A DNA stretch of 64,000 nucleotides from Collimonas pratensis (GCF_001584185.1 NZ_CP013234.1:2852001-2916000); one strand, 5' to 3'; counted from the stretch's first letter, positions 19,691 to 28,838 are shown. Notes: generated by a model from the letters alone, not told the origin. Numbers and translations are program-made.

Positions 19691-21388
19691 TCAAGGCGTG
19701 CCGGCCGGATTCATGTCCGACCACGGCGCCGGCAACTCGGCGAAGGTCATGGCGCCGCCTATGCGCCGGCCTTCGTAGTAGTTGACCAGATCCGCTTTCA
19801 TGCGCGGCCGCGAGGTATCTTCCAGGTAGATCATGTGGCCGCCGGAGTAATGCGTGACCTGGATATCAGGCCGGATACCGCTCACGCTCTTGAGCCGGCC
19901 CAGATCCTTCTCAGTCATGAAAAATGGCGTGACCAGGTCGTGGTAGCCGTTTTCCACCAGCACCTTGATATGCGGATTGAGCGTGATTTCCGCCAGCAGG
20001 TCGGGAATCGTATCCGGCAGCGCCAGGCCGCCGTGACTGAAATCCCAATTGATGTTGGCGGTATCGCTCAAGGTCACATAAGTGGTGTTGGGCGCCGTGT
20101 ATTTCAGATAATCCGGCAGTTGCTGGCTGAGAATCACCGGAAACGGCTTGGCGATCAAGGCGTCGGAAGGATCGGAATCGCCCACCAGCATCGGGCTGTC
20201 GTTCGGCGCCGATACCCGGCCGTCATAGCCGCCGATGGTGTAGCCCGGCACCAGCGTGGTATTGAGCGGATTCGGCCCCAGGTAGGCTTGCAGGGCGCTC
20301 ACGTTGATATCGCTCTGGCGCGACATTTGCGCATACACGGCAGGAGTAGGAAAGACCGGCGGATTAGCCAGGCCGAGGAAGGTCGGGCCATAGGGCAGGA
20401 ACTCGGCATAACGGCGGGTCGAGAAATCGCGCATGCGCCAGGCAAAGCTGCGCACGCCGAACGGCGGCGGCGTAACCTGGCCGAAGAATGCGGCCACTTC
20501 GGCGTAACCCGGCAGCAGCGACACGGTGTAATCGGTCGCCCGTTGCAGGTCTGACAGGCTTGGATACTGGTCGTTATAGTCGAGGATGCAAGATTGCAGG
20601 ACGATCCCGCTCAGGTGCACGCCAGCCTGTTCAAGCAACGGCGCCAGCACGTCGGTACGTGGCGTGCCATACGATTCGCCGTACAGGTAGATCGGCGAAC
20701 GCGGGCGCGGATTGACCGCGAGATAACGCAAGATGAAATCGCGCATCACGCCGGCATCCTGGTCGACGCCCCAGAAAGTCTGGTTCGTGTTGGGCAATAC
20801 CGCCTCGGAAAAACCGGTGCCGGGTGGATCGATGAACACCATGTCGGTGGTATCGATCAGGCTTTCCTGGTTATCCACCAGCGGGAAATCAGGCCAGCCG
20901 GTGGTGTAAGGATCGGGCGTGGCGACCCGGCTGGGGGCGAACGAACCCAGACGCAGCCAGATCGACGACGATCCCGGTCCGCCGTTGTAGAAGAAGGTAA
21001 TCGGGCGCGGCCATGGGCCTCGGTTTTTTGCGGTATAGGCGACGTAGAACATCGATGCCTCAGGCTTGCCGTTGGCGTCCGCTGCCGTCAGATGACCAGT
21101 GGTGGTGATGTAATCGACGCGCTTGCCGCTCTCGCGGTAAGTCAGCTGATGATAGGCCACCGCGGCTTTTTCGTTGACGATGGACGCCGCCAGGCCGTCG
21201 CTGGCGCCGAATGCGTAGGCCGTGTTGTCCATATAAGGCTGGTCAGGTGGGAACACTGCGGCGGCGGCCGGGCCGGAAAGAATGGCGCCGCAACCTGCGC
21301 TCAGCGCCAGCGCTGCTAATGCAGCGCGCAGGGTCTTTCGGATGGTTGGAGGGAAAATGCTGGCTTGCATGGGACGATCTGTTTTCAT
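19691..21388 (-). CDS. S10 family serine peptidase (carboxypeptidase-like), exported
   Basis: 565 residues from the ATG at 21388, preceded by GGGCAAGAG. N-terminal signal or membrane anchor (ALAALALSAGCGAILSGPAAA; the Cys is not in a good lipobox). The S10 oxyanion motif 'FFYNGGPGSSSIWLRLGSF' and nucleophile motif 'IYLYGESYGT' are intact; the Asp and His are expected in 'VLVENGYHDLVTPF' and 'VTHYSGGHMIYLED', both present. Likely a periplasmic or secreted carboxypeptidase. An open frame 79 codons longer lacks family similarity. Confidence 0.9.
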   Translation of the reverse strand: MKTDRPMQASIFPPTIRKTLRAALAALALSAGCGAILSGPAAAAVFPPDQPYMDNTAYAFGASDGLAASIVNEKAAVAYHQLTYRESGKRVDYITTTGHLTAADANGKPEASMFYVAYTAKNRGPWPRPITFFYNGGPGSSSIWLRLGSFAPSRVATPDPYTTGWPDFPLVDNQESLIDTTDMVFIDPPGTGFSEAVLPNTNQTFWGVDQDAGVMRDFILRYLAVNPRPRSPIYLYGESYGTPRTDVLAPLLEQAGVHLSGIVLQSCILDYNDQYPSLSDLQRATDYTVSLLPGYAEVAAFFGQVTPPPFGVRSFAWRMRDFSTRRYAEFLPYGPTFLGLANPPVFPTPAVYAQMSRQSDINVSALQAYLGPNPLNTTLVPGYTIGGYDGRVSAPNDSPMLVGDSDPSDALIAKPFPVILSQQLPDYLKYTAPNTTYVTLSDTANINWDFSHGGLALPDTIPDLLAEITLNPHIKVLVENGYHDLVTPFFMTEKDLGRLKSVSGIRPDIQVTHYSGGHMIYLEDTSRPRMKADLVNYYEGRRIGGAMTFAELPAPWSDMNPAGTP

Positions 21389-21805
21389 CTCTTGCCCTTT
21401 CTTGTGGACTGGGTGATTTGAGTGACAAACGCTACCGTTACTTCGCCATCGCTTGCTGTGCCAGATCGGCTTCTGGTCGCTGTCGGCAAGCTTTTTGCTA
21501 CTCTCCCTTTTTACAATTGGACAAGCGAGTCCTGTCCGAGCGACCGGTCCGGTGCTTCTTCGATAGATACAGATAAATACAGATTGGATAGGCAGCCGCA
21601 AGACCTTGCGACCTGGCCGGCGCATCTCATTGCGGTGAAAAACCGAATGGGATGCGCTCCTGCCACCTCAAAGGTATACTACAAAAATACATTTCTTCAA
21701 GGAAAGTTTCAATTCAGATGCGGCACAAAATGCCGCCGCTGAATAGCAGGTGGCTAGCGCAAGCCGAGATGGGAGCGAGGGCTGCCAGGACAGCCGTTGC
21801 ATTAC
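21389..21805. other. intergenic region without recognisable gene
   Basis: 417 bp between the peptidase start and the stop of the monooxygenase gene. Moderately AT-rich around 21.53-21.72 kb, with short direct repeats of ATACAGATA near 21.57 kb. Nothing else could be supported; it should contain the peptidase promoter. Confidence 0.4.
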
Positions 21806-22099
21806 TTATTTGGCCGCCAGGATATCGATCTTTTCAATTGACGGCACTTGCGAAAACAGTTCGTCCGCCCTGCCCATCAGCGCAGCCGCGACGCGGCCGG
21901 TGAGATGGGCCTGGCGCCCCGCCTCGTCGGGAAAGGTGTCGAAGATGCCATAAGTTGACGGCCCCAGCTTGATGGCGTACCAGGTTGTCGTCGCCAGTTC
22001 CTGTTGCACGACTGCCAAGCCGTCGCGCAGAAATGCCTCGACATCCGCCTCTTTTCCCGGCCGTGCTTCCAGCCTGACGAACAAACCAAGCTTCACCAT
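21806..22099 (-). CDS. antibiotic biosynthesis monooxygenase (ABM) domain protein
   Basis: 97 residues, the size of a single ABM dimeric alpha/beta-barrel domain: 'LGLFVRLEARPGKEADVEAFLRDGL', then 'YAIKLGPSTYGIFDTFPDEAGRQAHL'. Members act on quinones or other small aromatics without cofactors, but many are uncharacterised. Stands 85 bp upstream... in the direction of transcription downstream of the MDR oxidoreductase gene, so a shared transcript with that quinone-reductase-like enzyme is plausible. Confidence 0.82.
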   Translation of the reverse strand: MVKLGLFVRLEARPGKEADVEAFLRDGLAVVQQELATTTWYAIKLGPSTYGIFDTFPDEAGRQAHLTGRVAAALMGRADELFSQVPSIEKIDILAAK

Positions 22100-22184
22100 T
22101 TCAGCTCTCCCTATGCATGCGTGGACGACCAGCCTTCAAGTTTAGCCGTCCCCAGAGACATTGCAATGGCGCGGAATCAAGCCG

Positions 22185-23210
22185 TCAGACGCGCACCAGC
22201 AGCTTGCCGATATTCTTGCCTTCGAACAGGCTGTTGAGCGCCTCCGGCAACTGTTCGAAGCCGTCGACATAGGTTTCCTGGAACACGATTTCGCCGCTTT
22301 TTACCCACGGCGCCACAATCGCCAGCATCTCATCCATGCGGCTGGTGTAGTCGCGCGCCAGGATGCCCTGGATGGTCGCGCGCTGGAACAGCATGTGCTG
22401 CAGGAAGCGCGGGCCGAGGTCGGGCGTATCGAGGCCGCCATCATACTGGCTGATGGCGCCGCAGATGATGATGCGCGCGCGCCGCTTGATAAGCGGGATG
22501 ACCGCATCGGTAATCGGCCCGCCGACATTGTCGAAGTAGATATCGACGCCGCCGGTGGCCGCCTGGATCGCTGCGCTCAAGGCTTCCGGCGTGGTATGCG
22601 CGCGGTAATCGATGGCGCCGTCCAGCTTCAGCGTCTCGGTCAGGAAACGGCACTTCTCGGCGCCGCCGGCGATGCCGATCACGCGGCAGCCGGCGCGCTT
22701 GCCGAACTGCGCTACCAGCGAGCCGACCGCACCCGCGGCGCCCGACACCAGCAAGGTATCGCCCGGACGCGGACGGCCGGCTTCGGTCAGACCGAACCAG
22801 GCAGTGCGGCCCGGCATGCCCAGCACGCCCAACGCGGTGGAGACCGGCGCCGCGCTCGGATCGAGTTTGGTCAATTCGCTGTGATGGCAGCGTGCATAAA
22901 GTTGCCAGCCGCTGTAGGCCGATACCCAGTCGCCCGCCTGGTACAAGGGGCTGGCCGAAGCCACTACTTCGCCGACCACGCCGGCGCGCTGCACGATCCC
23001 CAACGGATGCGGCACATCGTAGGTATTGCGCTCGTGCTGCTGGATGCGGATATACGGATCGACGCTAATGTATTTGGCGCGCAGGATCACTTCATTGGTC
23101 GCCAGCTTGCCCTCGAGCTCGCTTTCACGCAGCTCGTAATGGTCATTGCCGACGCGTCCGTCCGGACGTTTGACGTAAAACCACTGGCGGTTCTGATAGG
23201 TGTTTTGCAT
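22185..23210 (-). CDS. NADP-dependent MDR oxidoreductase (CurA/YncB-like)
   Basis: 341 residues starting MQNTYQNRQWFYVKRPDGR. A zinc-free medium-chain reductase of the leukotriene B4 12-hydroxydehydrogenase/curcumin reductase type: N-terminal GroES-like half ('YISVDPYIRIQQHE'), then a Rossmann domain with 'LLVSGAAGAVGSLVAQFGKRAGCRVIG' and 'GVDIYFDNVGG'. Reduces activated double bonds using NADPH. An extension of 29 codons upstream (to 23297) is open but not family-like. Confidence 0.9.
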   Translation of the reverse strand: MQNTYQNRQWFYVKRPDGRVGNDHYELRESELEGKLATNEVILRAKYISVDPYIRIQQHERNTYDVPHPLGIVQRAGVVGEVVASASPLYQAGDWVSAYSGWQLYARCHHSELTKLDPSAAPVSTALGVLGMPGRTAWFGLTEAGRPRPGDTLLVSGAAGAVGSLVAQFGKRAGCRVIGIAGGAEKCRFLTETLKLDGAIDYRAHTTPEALSAAIQAATGGVDIYFDNVGGPITDAVIPLIKRRARIIICGAISQYDGGLDTPDLGPRFLQHMLFQRATIQGILARDYTSRMDEMLAIVAPWVKSGEIVFQETYVDGFEQLPEALNSLFEGKNIGKLLVRV

Positions 23211-23350
23211 GGTTGAAACCTGTTTGCTATTGGCTCGATAGTGTAGCGAAATTGGCAAAGCTGTGCTGGCCTCGGGCATAAAACGGAGTAGCCGCAAGCG
23301 GTCCAGAGAGTTGGTTCAGGATCCCCCCGATAGGGAACGGATATTATAAA

Positions 23351-24604
23351 ATGGCAACAACCATTGAAATTTCCCCGAATGGAAAGATGCCGTTACTATT
23401 CGATCAGACTAGACATGCCCCGCTGGTGCCCATCAGATGGGATGAGCGTCGCGCACGCGCAATGATACGGCGCGTAGTGCAGGAAACCGAAGCCGCTTTT
23501 TCCGCAAGCAACTACTGGCCGCTGCATCCGCTTGACGCCGAGGATGGAGAAACAACCCCTGCAACCCCGTTGTATTTTGGCGCCTGCGGCGTCATCTGGG
23601 CGCTGTACCACCTGAAGGCGGCAGGCGCGGCAGCACTTACCCGTTCTTACGCGCCGCAGGTCCCGGCGTTGCTGCAATTGAACCGGGCATGGCTGGCGCC
23701 CGAAAACAGTGTGGACTTTGCTTCCTACATGATGGGCGACACCGGCATCCTACTGCTCGATTACTGGCTGAATCCGCGAGAAGAAACCGCTGGGCAGCTG
23801 GAAAATCTGATCCGGCTCAACCTGGAAAATCCCAGCAGAGAAATGATGTGGGGCGCGCCCGGCACCATGCTGGCGGCGCTATTCCTTCACGAAAAGACAG
23901 GTGAATCCCGCTGGGCCGAACTGTTTCGCGCCAGCGCCCGCAAACTATGGTCGCAGCTGCTCTGGTCCGAGAAGTACCTGTGCAGTTTCTGGACACAGGA
24001 CATGTATGGACGGCGCAGCAGCTATCTGGACGGCGTGCACGGATTCGTGGCCACCGCCTCGCCGCTGATACGCGGACGTGCGTTGCTCACTGCCCGGGAA
24101 TGGTACGACTGGCAGCTGTGCATCAGCAATACGATTCTGCACAGCGCTGCCCGAGAGGGACAATGCGTCAACTGGCGCAACCAGCTCTATCTTCCCGAGG
24201 ATAAGGCCAAGCACATGCTGCTGCAGTTCTGCCATGGCGCGCCAGGATTCATCATTTGCCTTGCCGATCTGCCGGACACCAAGCTGGACCAGCTGCTGCT
24301 GGCCGGTGGCGAGGTGATATGGGCGGCCGGACCGCTGGCAAAGGGTTCCAATCTCTGTCACGGCACCGCCGGCAACGGTTATGCATTTCTTAAGCTGTTC
24401 CAGCGCACCAAAGATCAAGTCTGGCTGGAACGCGCCCGCGCCTTTGCCATGCATGCAATCGCGCAGACAGAAAACGATGCCACCTTATACGGACAAATGC
24501 GCTATTCGCTATGGACCGGCGATCCCGGATTCGCCATCTATTTATGGGATTGCCTCCAAGGCTCGGCAACGTTTCCCAGCCTTGATATTTTTTTCAGCGC
24601 CTGA
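23351..24604 (+). CDS. LanC-like (LANCL) protein, stand-alone
   Basis: 417 residues. Seven GxxG helix-cap motifs are visible (FGACG, MGDTG, WGAPG, GVHG, CHGAPG, CHGTAG, WTGDPG), matching the seven-fold alpha/alpha toroid of LanC. The zinc ligands are Cys294 in 'QFCHGAPGF' and Cys336-His337 in 'NLCHGTAGNG'. LanC enzymes add Cys thiols to dehydroamino acids; eukaryotic-type LANCL proteins act on dehydroalanine with glutathione. No lantibiotic precursor, LanB or LanM is nearby, which favours a LANCL-type housekeeping role or a protein partner. Followed 67 bp later by a GNAT gene on the same strand. Confidence 0.88.
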   Translation: MATTIEISPNGKMPLLFDQTRHAPLVPIRWDERRARAMIRRVVQETEAAFSASNYWPLHPLDAEDGETTPATPLYFGACGVIWALYHLKAAGAAALTRSYAPQVPALLQLNRAWLAPENSVDFASYMMGDTGILLLDYWLNPREETAGQLENLIRLNLENPSREMMWGAPGTMLAALFLHEKTGESRWAELFRASARKLWSQLLWSEKYLCSFWTQDMYGRRSSYLDGVHGFVATASPLIRGRALLTAREWYDWQLCISNTILHSAAREGQCVNWRNQLYLPEDKAKHMLLQFCHGAPGFIICLADLPDTKLDQLLLAGGEVIWAAGPLAKGSNLCHGTAGNGYAFLKLFQRTKDQVWLERARAFAMHAIAQTENDATLYGQMRYSLWTGDPGFAIYLWDCLQGSATFPSLDIFFSA

Positions 24605-24671
24605 AAGACCGCCACATTCCCATCGGCGTTCTGTCACCAGTACAAATCCCACCCCCTGAAGAAGGCAAACA

Positions 24672-25241
24672 ATGATAGAAGGCAGCAATATCAATATCCG
24701 GCATGCCGGCAAAAACGACCTGGCGACCCTGATTCCCCTGATGAACGACTTGAACGCGCGCGGAGAATATCTGCCCAGCAGCCTGTTTGCACCATCCTCG
24801 ATTGAAAAAAGCATCGACGCCACTGGCGGATCTTCCGGCGATGATGAGCGCTTTCTGATCGTCGACAAAGAAGACCGGATACTGGGACGCATATGGCATT
24901 TCAAGGCGGGCCCCTATTTCAATGCGCGTGAAATAGGCTATATCCTGTTTGCGACAGACAAAAGAAGAACCGGCATTACCAGTGAAGCGGTAAAGCTTTT
25001 GACTAATTACCTGTTCCAATCCCTCATGATCAACCGCCTTGAAATCAAGATGAACGTTCTAAATATCGCTTCTGAAAAAGTAGCGATCAAATGCGCGTAT
25101 CAGAAAGAAGGCGTGGCACGCGGCGCCACTTTCGTACGCGGCAAGCATATCGATATGAATGTGTATTCCTTGTTGCGCAGCGAATGGGAAGCCGACACAA
25201 ACTACATCAGCAATCCATCCCCACCAACAACGCCATCATAA
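24672..25241 (+). CDS. GNAT acetyltransferase, RimJ/RimL-like
   Basis: 189 residues. The pattern 'IRHAGKNDLATLIPLMND', 'GRIWHFKAGPYFNAREIGYILF', 'KRRTGITSEAVKLLTNYLF' and 'RLEIKMNVLNIASEKVAIKCAYQKEG' is that of the RimJ/RimL branch, whose members acetylate N-termini or modify small toxic molecules. GAAGG precedes the ATG. It follows the LanC-like gene in the same direction. The acetyl-CoA loop (RRTGITS) departs from the usual R-G-x-G-x-x/S. Codon use is less GC-rich than in its neighbours. The 3' end overlaps the converging GNAT gene by 35 bp. Confidence 0.8.
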   Translation: MIEGSNINIRHAGKNDLATLIPLMNDLNARGEYLPSSLFAPSSIEKSIDATGGSSGDDERFLIVDKEDRILGRIWHFKAGPYFNAREIGYILFATDKRRTGITSEAVKLLTNYLFQSLMINRLEIKMNVLNIASEKVAIKCAYQKEGVARGATFVRGKHIDMNVYSLLRSEWEADTNYISNPSPPTTPS

Positions 25242-25719
25242 TCACATCATCATGGCGCCCATCCAGGATCCTTGCCTTGCGCTTCACGCCCTCCACGACA
25301 AAGCCATGTTTGCGGTAGAGCCCGATCGCAGCGGCATTGCCTGCATAGACCTCCAGCTCGACCCGGGTGATGCCGCGGCTCAGGGCGCTTTCGATGGTGG
25401 CTGCCAGCAGGGCCTGGCCTACGCCTTGGCCGCGCCATGACTTGATCACGCCCATGCCGAGCGTGCCGCCGTGGCCGAAACCCGGCAAGGGATGCGGCAG
25501 GATGTCGCACCAGCCGATCATCTGCTCGCCGTGCAGGGCAACCAGCTGCGCGTAATCGTGCTTGATATTGGTGGCGACGAATTCGCTGACCCAGGCCGGC
25601 GACCGTGCTTCTGTCTGGCCAAGATAAATCCGTTCGCGCGCGATCGCGTCCAGCACCTGGTGGAATTGCACGGCGTGCTCGGCGCGGATAGGCGCGACAC
25701 TGAATTCAGTTTCTTTCAT
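25207..25719 (-). CDS. GNAT family N-acetyltransferase
   Basis: 170 residues with a clear acetyl-CoA loop ('WRGQGVGQALLAATIESA') and 'RVELEVYAGNAAAIGLYRKHGFVVEGVKRK', which is close to phosphinothricin/RimI-like GNATs. GC-rich, like the chromosome. Converges with and overlaps the preceding RimJ/L-like gene, so the two are not co-transcribed. Substrate unknown. Confidence 0.86.
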   Translation of the reverse strand: MKETEFSVAPIRAEHAVQFHQVLDAIARERIYLGQTEARSPAWVSEFVATNIKHDYAQLVALHGEQMIGWCDILPHPLPGFGHGGTLGMGVIKSWRGQGVGQALLAATIESALSRGITRVELEVYAGNAAAIGLYRKHGFVVEGVKRKARILDGRHDDVIMMALLVGMDC

Positions 25720-25779
25720 CGCTTGGCATTCGAGTTCAACTGGCGCCCCACGGCGCCTTCTACCCGATGCTAGCGCAAA

Positions 25780-26421
25780 TCATGCAATCTGCCCATGATT
25801 GCCTTCGTCCATCGGCAACACTCTCGCCCACGGACTTGCTGCTGCATGGCGTTTCTCGAAAGCGACGATCTCGGGCAGCAGTTGCAAGGTCGCACCCACC
25901 ATGTCCAGTCCCTCAACGATCATTTTCCTGTGCCGTTCTGCCAGCGTAAAGGGAAACGCCAGCGATCCGCACGACAGCTGCATCTGTTCCAGGTCGATCA
26001 AGAGACGGTGCCCGTTGAGGGCCGATGCCTGCAGCAGCAAAGCAATCTGCTCCTGTTCCAGCACAATCAGCAACAAGCGGTTATTGAGCGCGTTGCTGAA
26101 AAAAATCTCGCCAAAGCTTGGTGCTATCACGGCCTCCACGCCTAGCTGCTGCAAGCCCCACACCGCATGTTCGCGGCTGGAACCGCAGCCGAAATTGGCG
26201 CCGCCGACCAGGATTCTGGCGTCCTTGTATTCAGGGCGGTTCAGCACAAAGTCCGGCTTCGTGCCGCCATCCGGGTGAAAGCGCAGGTCGAACAGTGCGC
26301 CCCGGTCCAGCCCTTCCTTGGTGATCGTGCGCAGGAACTGCTTGGGCATGATCTGGTCGGTATCGAGGTTGTCGATCAGCAGCGGCGCGGCGATGCCTTC
26401 GATGCGTTTGTGTTCAGACAT
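25780..26421 (-). CDS. leuD: 3-isopropylmalate dehydratase small subunit-like
   Basis: 213 residues, normal for LeuD. 'APLLIDNLDTDQIMPKQFL' and the active-site loop 'GGANFGCGSSREHAVWGL' (Gly-Ser-Ser-Arg binds the substrate carboxylate) are present. Start at 26421 follows GGAGAAG and lies within the end of the large-subunit gene (8-bp overlap). The operon context (a haloacetate dehalogenase upstream, no leuB or leuA) suggests a paralogue of the leucine-pathway enzyme that may isomerise another 2-hydroxy acid. Confidence 0.9.
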   Translation of the reverse strand: MSEHKRIEGIAAPLLIDNLDTDQIMPKQFLRTITKEGLDRGALFDLRFHPDGGTKPDFVLNRPEYKDARILVGGANFGCGSSREHAVWGLQQLGVEAVIAPSFGEIFFSNALNNRLLLIVLEQEQIALLLQASALNGHRLLIDLEQMQLSCGSLAFPFTLAERHRKMIVEGLDMVGATLQLLPEIVAFEKRHAAASPWARVLPMDEGNHGQIA

Positions 26422-27838
26422 GCTGCTTCTCCAATGTACGGACATCACTGATGCAGCCGCTGAGCGCGGCGGCGGCGGCCATCGCCGGACTCATCAGGTG
26501 GGTACGCCCGCCCCTCCCTTGGCGCCCCTCGAAATTACGGTTGGTGGTGGAGGCGCAGCGCTCGCCCGGCGCCAGCACATCGTCGTTCATCGCCAGGCAC
26601 ATTGAACATCCCGGCTGGCGCCATTCAAAACCGGCAGCGATGAAGATGGCGGCCAGGCCTTCCTGTTCGGCCTGGCGGCGCACCGCGCCGGAGCCGGGCA
26701 CCACCATCGCCCGCACTGCCGGCGCCACCTGCTGGCCTTTGACGATGGCTGCGGCGATGCGCAGATCCTCGATGCGGCCGTTGGTGCAGGAGCCAATGAA
26801 GACACGGTCGATCGGCAAGCCGGCGATCGCGCTTCCGGCCGACAGGCCCATGTATTGCAGGGCCTGGGCCGTCGCTGCCGCCGCATGCGCGTCGCCGGCC
26901 AGCAGCGGATCGGGAATCAAGGCGTTGACCGCAATCGCCTGGTCGGGGCTGGTGCCCCAGGTCACGAATGGCGCAACTTCCTGCGCAGCGAAAACATGTT
27001 CGACCGCGAACACGGCGCCTTCATCGGAATACAGCTGCCGCCAGTCGCCCAGCGCCTGCGCGAAATCCTGTTCGCCCAGATCCTGCGCTTTCTCGCGGAT
27101 ATAGTCGTAAGTCGTCTGGTCGGGACGGATCAGGGCCGCCCTGGCGCCGGCTTCCACCGCCATATTGCACAAGGTCATGCGCGCCTCGGCGGACAGTGCC
27201 GCGATCGTGCTGCCGGCAAACTCGACCGCATAACCGCGCGCGCCCTGGGCGCCGACGCGGGCGATGATCAGCAGGATCAGGTCTTTCACCGAGGTGCCTA
27301 CCGGCAGCACGCCATCGACCCGGATGCGCAGGTCTTGCGCCAGGCGGTAGACCAGGGTCTGGGTCGCCAGGATGTGCTCTACCTCTGACGTGCCGACGCC
27401 GAACCCCAATGCGCCCAGCGCACCGTAGGTGGTGGTGTGACTGTCACCGCACAGCACCACCATGCCGGGCCGGATCCACCCGTGTTCCGGCGCGATGATG
27501 TGTTCTATGCCCTGCTGTTCATGGTTGGTGTCGAACAGCTTGATGCCGAATTCGCGGCAGTTGCGTTTGAGGTTGCTGGCCTGCAGCGCCGAGGCCGGAT
27601 CGAGGATCACGCGCTGGGCGACGCTGACCGGATGCGTCAGGATGATGTGCGACACCACCGCCAGCTGCTGCCGCGGCCTCAGCACGCCGCGCCTGGCGGC
27701 GCGCAAGCTGCTGAATGCCTGCGGGCTGGTGTATTCGTTCATGATGTGCAGATCGGCATACAGCAGCACGTGCTGCTCGTCCAATACGGCGACGGTATGG
27801 CTGTCGACCAGCTTTTTATACAGTGTGCGAGGTGGCAT
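26414..27838 (-). CDS. leuC: 3-isopropylmalate dehydratase large subunit-like
   Basis: 474 residues, close to the usual 465-470. Aconitase-family 4Fe-4S enzyme: cluster ligands in 'FIGSCTNGR' and 'GCSMCLAMN', plus 'HGWIRPGMVVLCGDSHTTTYGALG'. Starts MPPRTLYKKLVDSHTV at 27838, 17 bp after the stop of the dehalogenase gene; an in-frame extension to 28048 is antisense-like and rejected. With LeuD it forms the heterodimer that isomerises 2- to 3-isopropylmalate or a similar acid. Confidence 0.9.
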   Translation of the reverse strand: MPPRTLYKKLVDSHTVAVLDEQHVLLYADLHIMNEYTSPQAFSSLRAARRGVLRPRQQLAVVSHIILTHPVSVAQRVILDPASALQASNLKRNCREFGIKLFDTNHEQQGIEHIIAPEHGWIRPGMVVLCGDSHTTTYGALGALGFGVGTSEVEHILATQTLVYRLAQDLRIRVDGVLPVGTSVKDLILLIIARVGAQGARGYAVEFAGSTIAALSAEARMTLCNMAVEAGARAALIRPDQTTYDYIREKAQDLGEQDFAQALGDWRQLYSDEGAVFAVEHVFAAQEVAPFVTWGTSPDQAIAVNALIPDPLLAGDAHAAAATAQALQYMGLSAGSAIAGLPIDRVFIGSCTNGRIEDLRIAAAIVKGQQVAPAVRAMVVPGSGAVRRQAEQEGLAAIFIAAGFEWRQPGCSMCLAMNDDVLAPGERCASTTNRNFEGRQGRGGRTHLMSPAMAAAAALSGCISDVRTLEKQHV

Positions 27839-27855
27839 GCAATGATCTCCGGCGA

Positions 27856-28746
27856 TCAATCGGTAAAACCATCGGCAAAAAATGGCAGGACTTCCGCCAG
27901 CAGCTGGTCCGGTGCTTCTTCCGGAATATAGTGGCCGCAGGCCAGCGCCTTGCCGCTCAGGTCTGTCGCCAGCTTCTCCCATTCCACTAGCGGATCGAAG
28001 CATTTCTCGATGACGCCGTCGGCACCCCACAAGACCTTGGTCGGACATGCGATCTTGTTACCGCGCGCCAGGTCCAGCCGTTCATGTTCCAGATCGATAC
28101 CGGCGCTGGCACGGTAATCCTCGCAGATGCCGTGGATCGTCGCCGGATCGCTCAGGCAGCGCAGGTACTCGGCATAGGCTTGCGGCGTGAACGGCGCCAG
28201 GCCGGCGCTGCGGCCGCCTATCGTGTGCCTGAGATACTCCTCGGGATGCGAACCGATCAGCAGTTCCGGGAACGGCGCCGGCCGGATCAGGAAAAACCAG
28301 TGGTAATAGGCAGTGGCGAAAGCCATGCTAGTCTGTTCATACATGGCCAGCGTCGGCGCGATATCCAGCAGCACCAGCTTGCGCACCGCCTGCGGATGAT
28401 CGAGCGCCATGCGATAAGCCACGCGGCCACCGCGGTCATGACCCATCAGCAGGAATTGCGTAAATCCCAGCTGCGCCATCAGCGCGATCTGGTCCTCGCC
28501 CATGGTGCGCTTGGAGTAATTGCTGTGATCCGCCAGGCCGGCCGGTTTGCCGCTGTCGCCGTAGCCGCGCAGGTCGGCGGCGATGACCGTGAAGCGGCTG
28601 GCGAGCCGTTGCGCCACCTTGTGCCAGATAGCATGGGTCTGCGGATGACCGTGCAATAACAGCAAGGCAGGGCCGTTGCCGCCGCGGATGTACTTGATCT
28701 GTGTGCCGTTGATCTCGGCCATGCCATGCTCGAATCCTGGAAACAT
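27856..28746 (-). CDS. haloacetate (fluoroacetate) dehalogenase-type alpha/beta hydrolase
   Basis: 296 residues. All residues known to matter in fluoroacetate dehalogenase are present in order: nucleophile Asp104 with Arg105 and Arg108 (GHDRGGR), Asp128 (LLDIAPT), halide-binding His149-Trp150 (YYHWFF) and Tyr211 (EDYRAS), and general-base His272 (CGHYIPEEAP). The oxyanion/cap arrangement 'DLRGYGDS' is also standard. Predicted to hydrolyse haloacetates to glycolate. First gene of an operon with the LeuCD-like pair and divergent from a LysR gene. Other short-chain 2-haloacids are possible substrates. Confidence 0.9.
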   Translation of the reverse strand: MFPGFEHGMAEINGTQIKYIRGGNGPALLLLHGHPQTHAIWHKVAQRLASRFTVIAADLRGYGDSGKPAGLADHSNYSKRTMGEDQIALMAQLGFTQFLLMGHDRGGRVAYRMALDHPQAVRKLVLLDIAPTLAMYEQTSMAFATAYYHWFFLIRPAPFPELLIGSHPEEYLRHTIGGRSAGLAPFTPQAYAEYLRCLSDPATIHGICEDYRASAGIDLEHERLDLARGNKIACPTKVLWGADGVIEKCFDPLVEWEKLATDLSGKALACGHYIPEEAPDQLLAEVLPFFADGFTD

Positions 28747-28798
28747 TGCTCGCTCTCCTTGTGATGAAGAGATTGTATAACCGGCGCCAGGATTTATA

Positions 28799-28808
28799 AT
28801 TCATGAAT
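28799..28808. promoter_or_regulatory. candidate LysR operator, ATTCATGAAT
   Basis: A 10-bp perfect palindrome in the AT-rich 92-bp gap between the divergent dehalogenase and LysR genes, 53 bp from one start and 31 bp from the other. This is where an LysR-type regulator normally binds. The sequence covers an upstream ATG (28803) of the regulator frame, which supports the downstream start. Confidence 0.5.
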
Positions 28809-28838
28809 ATTGACTCTATTATTTCTTTCAAGTTAATA

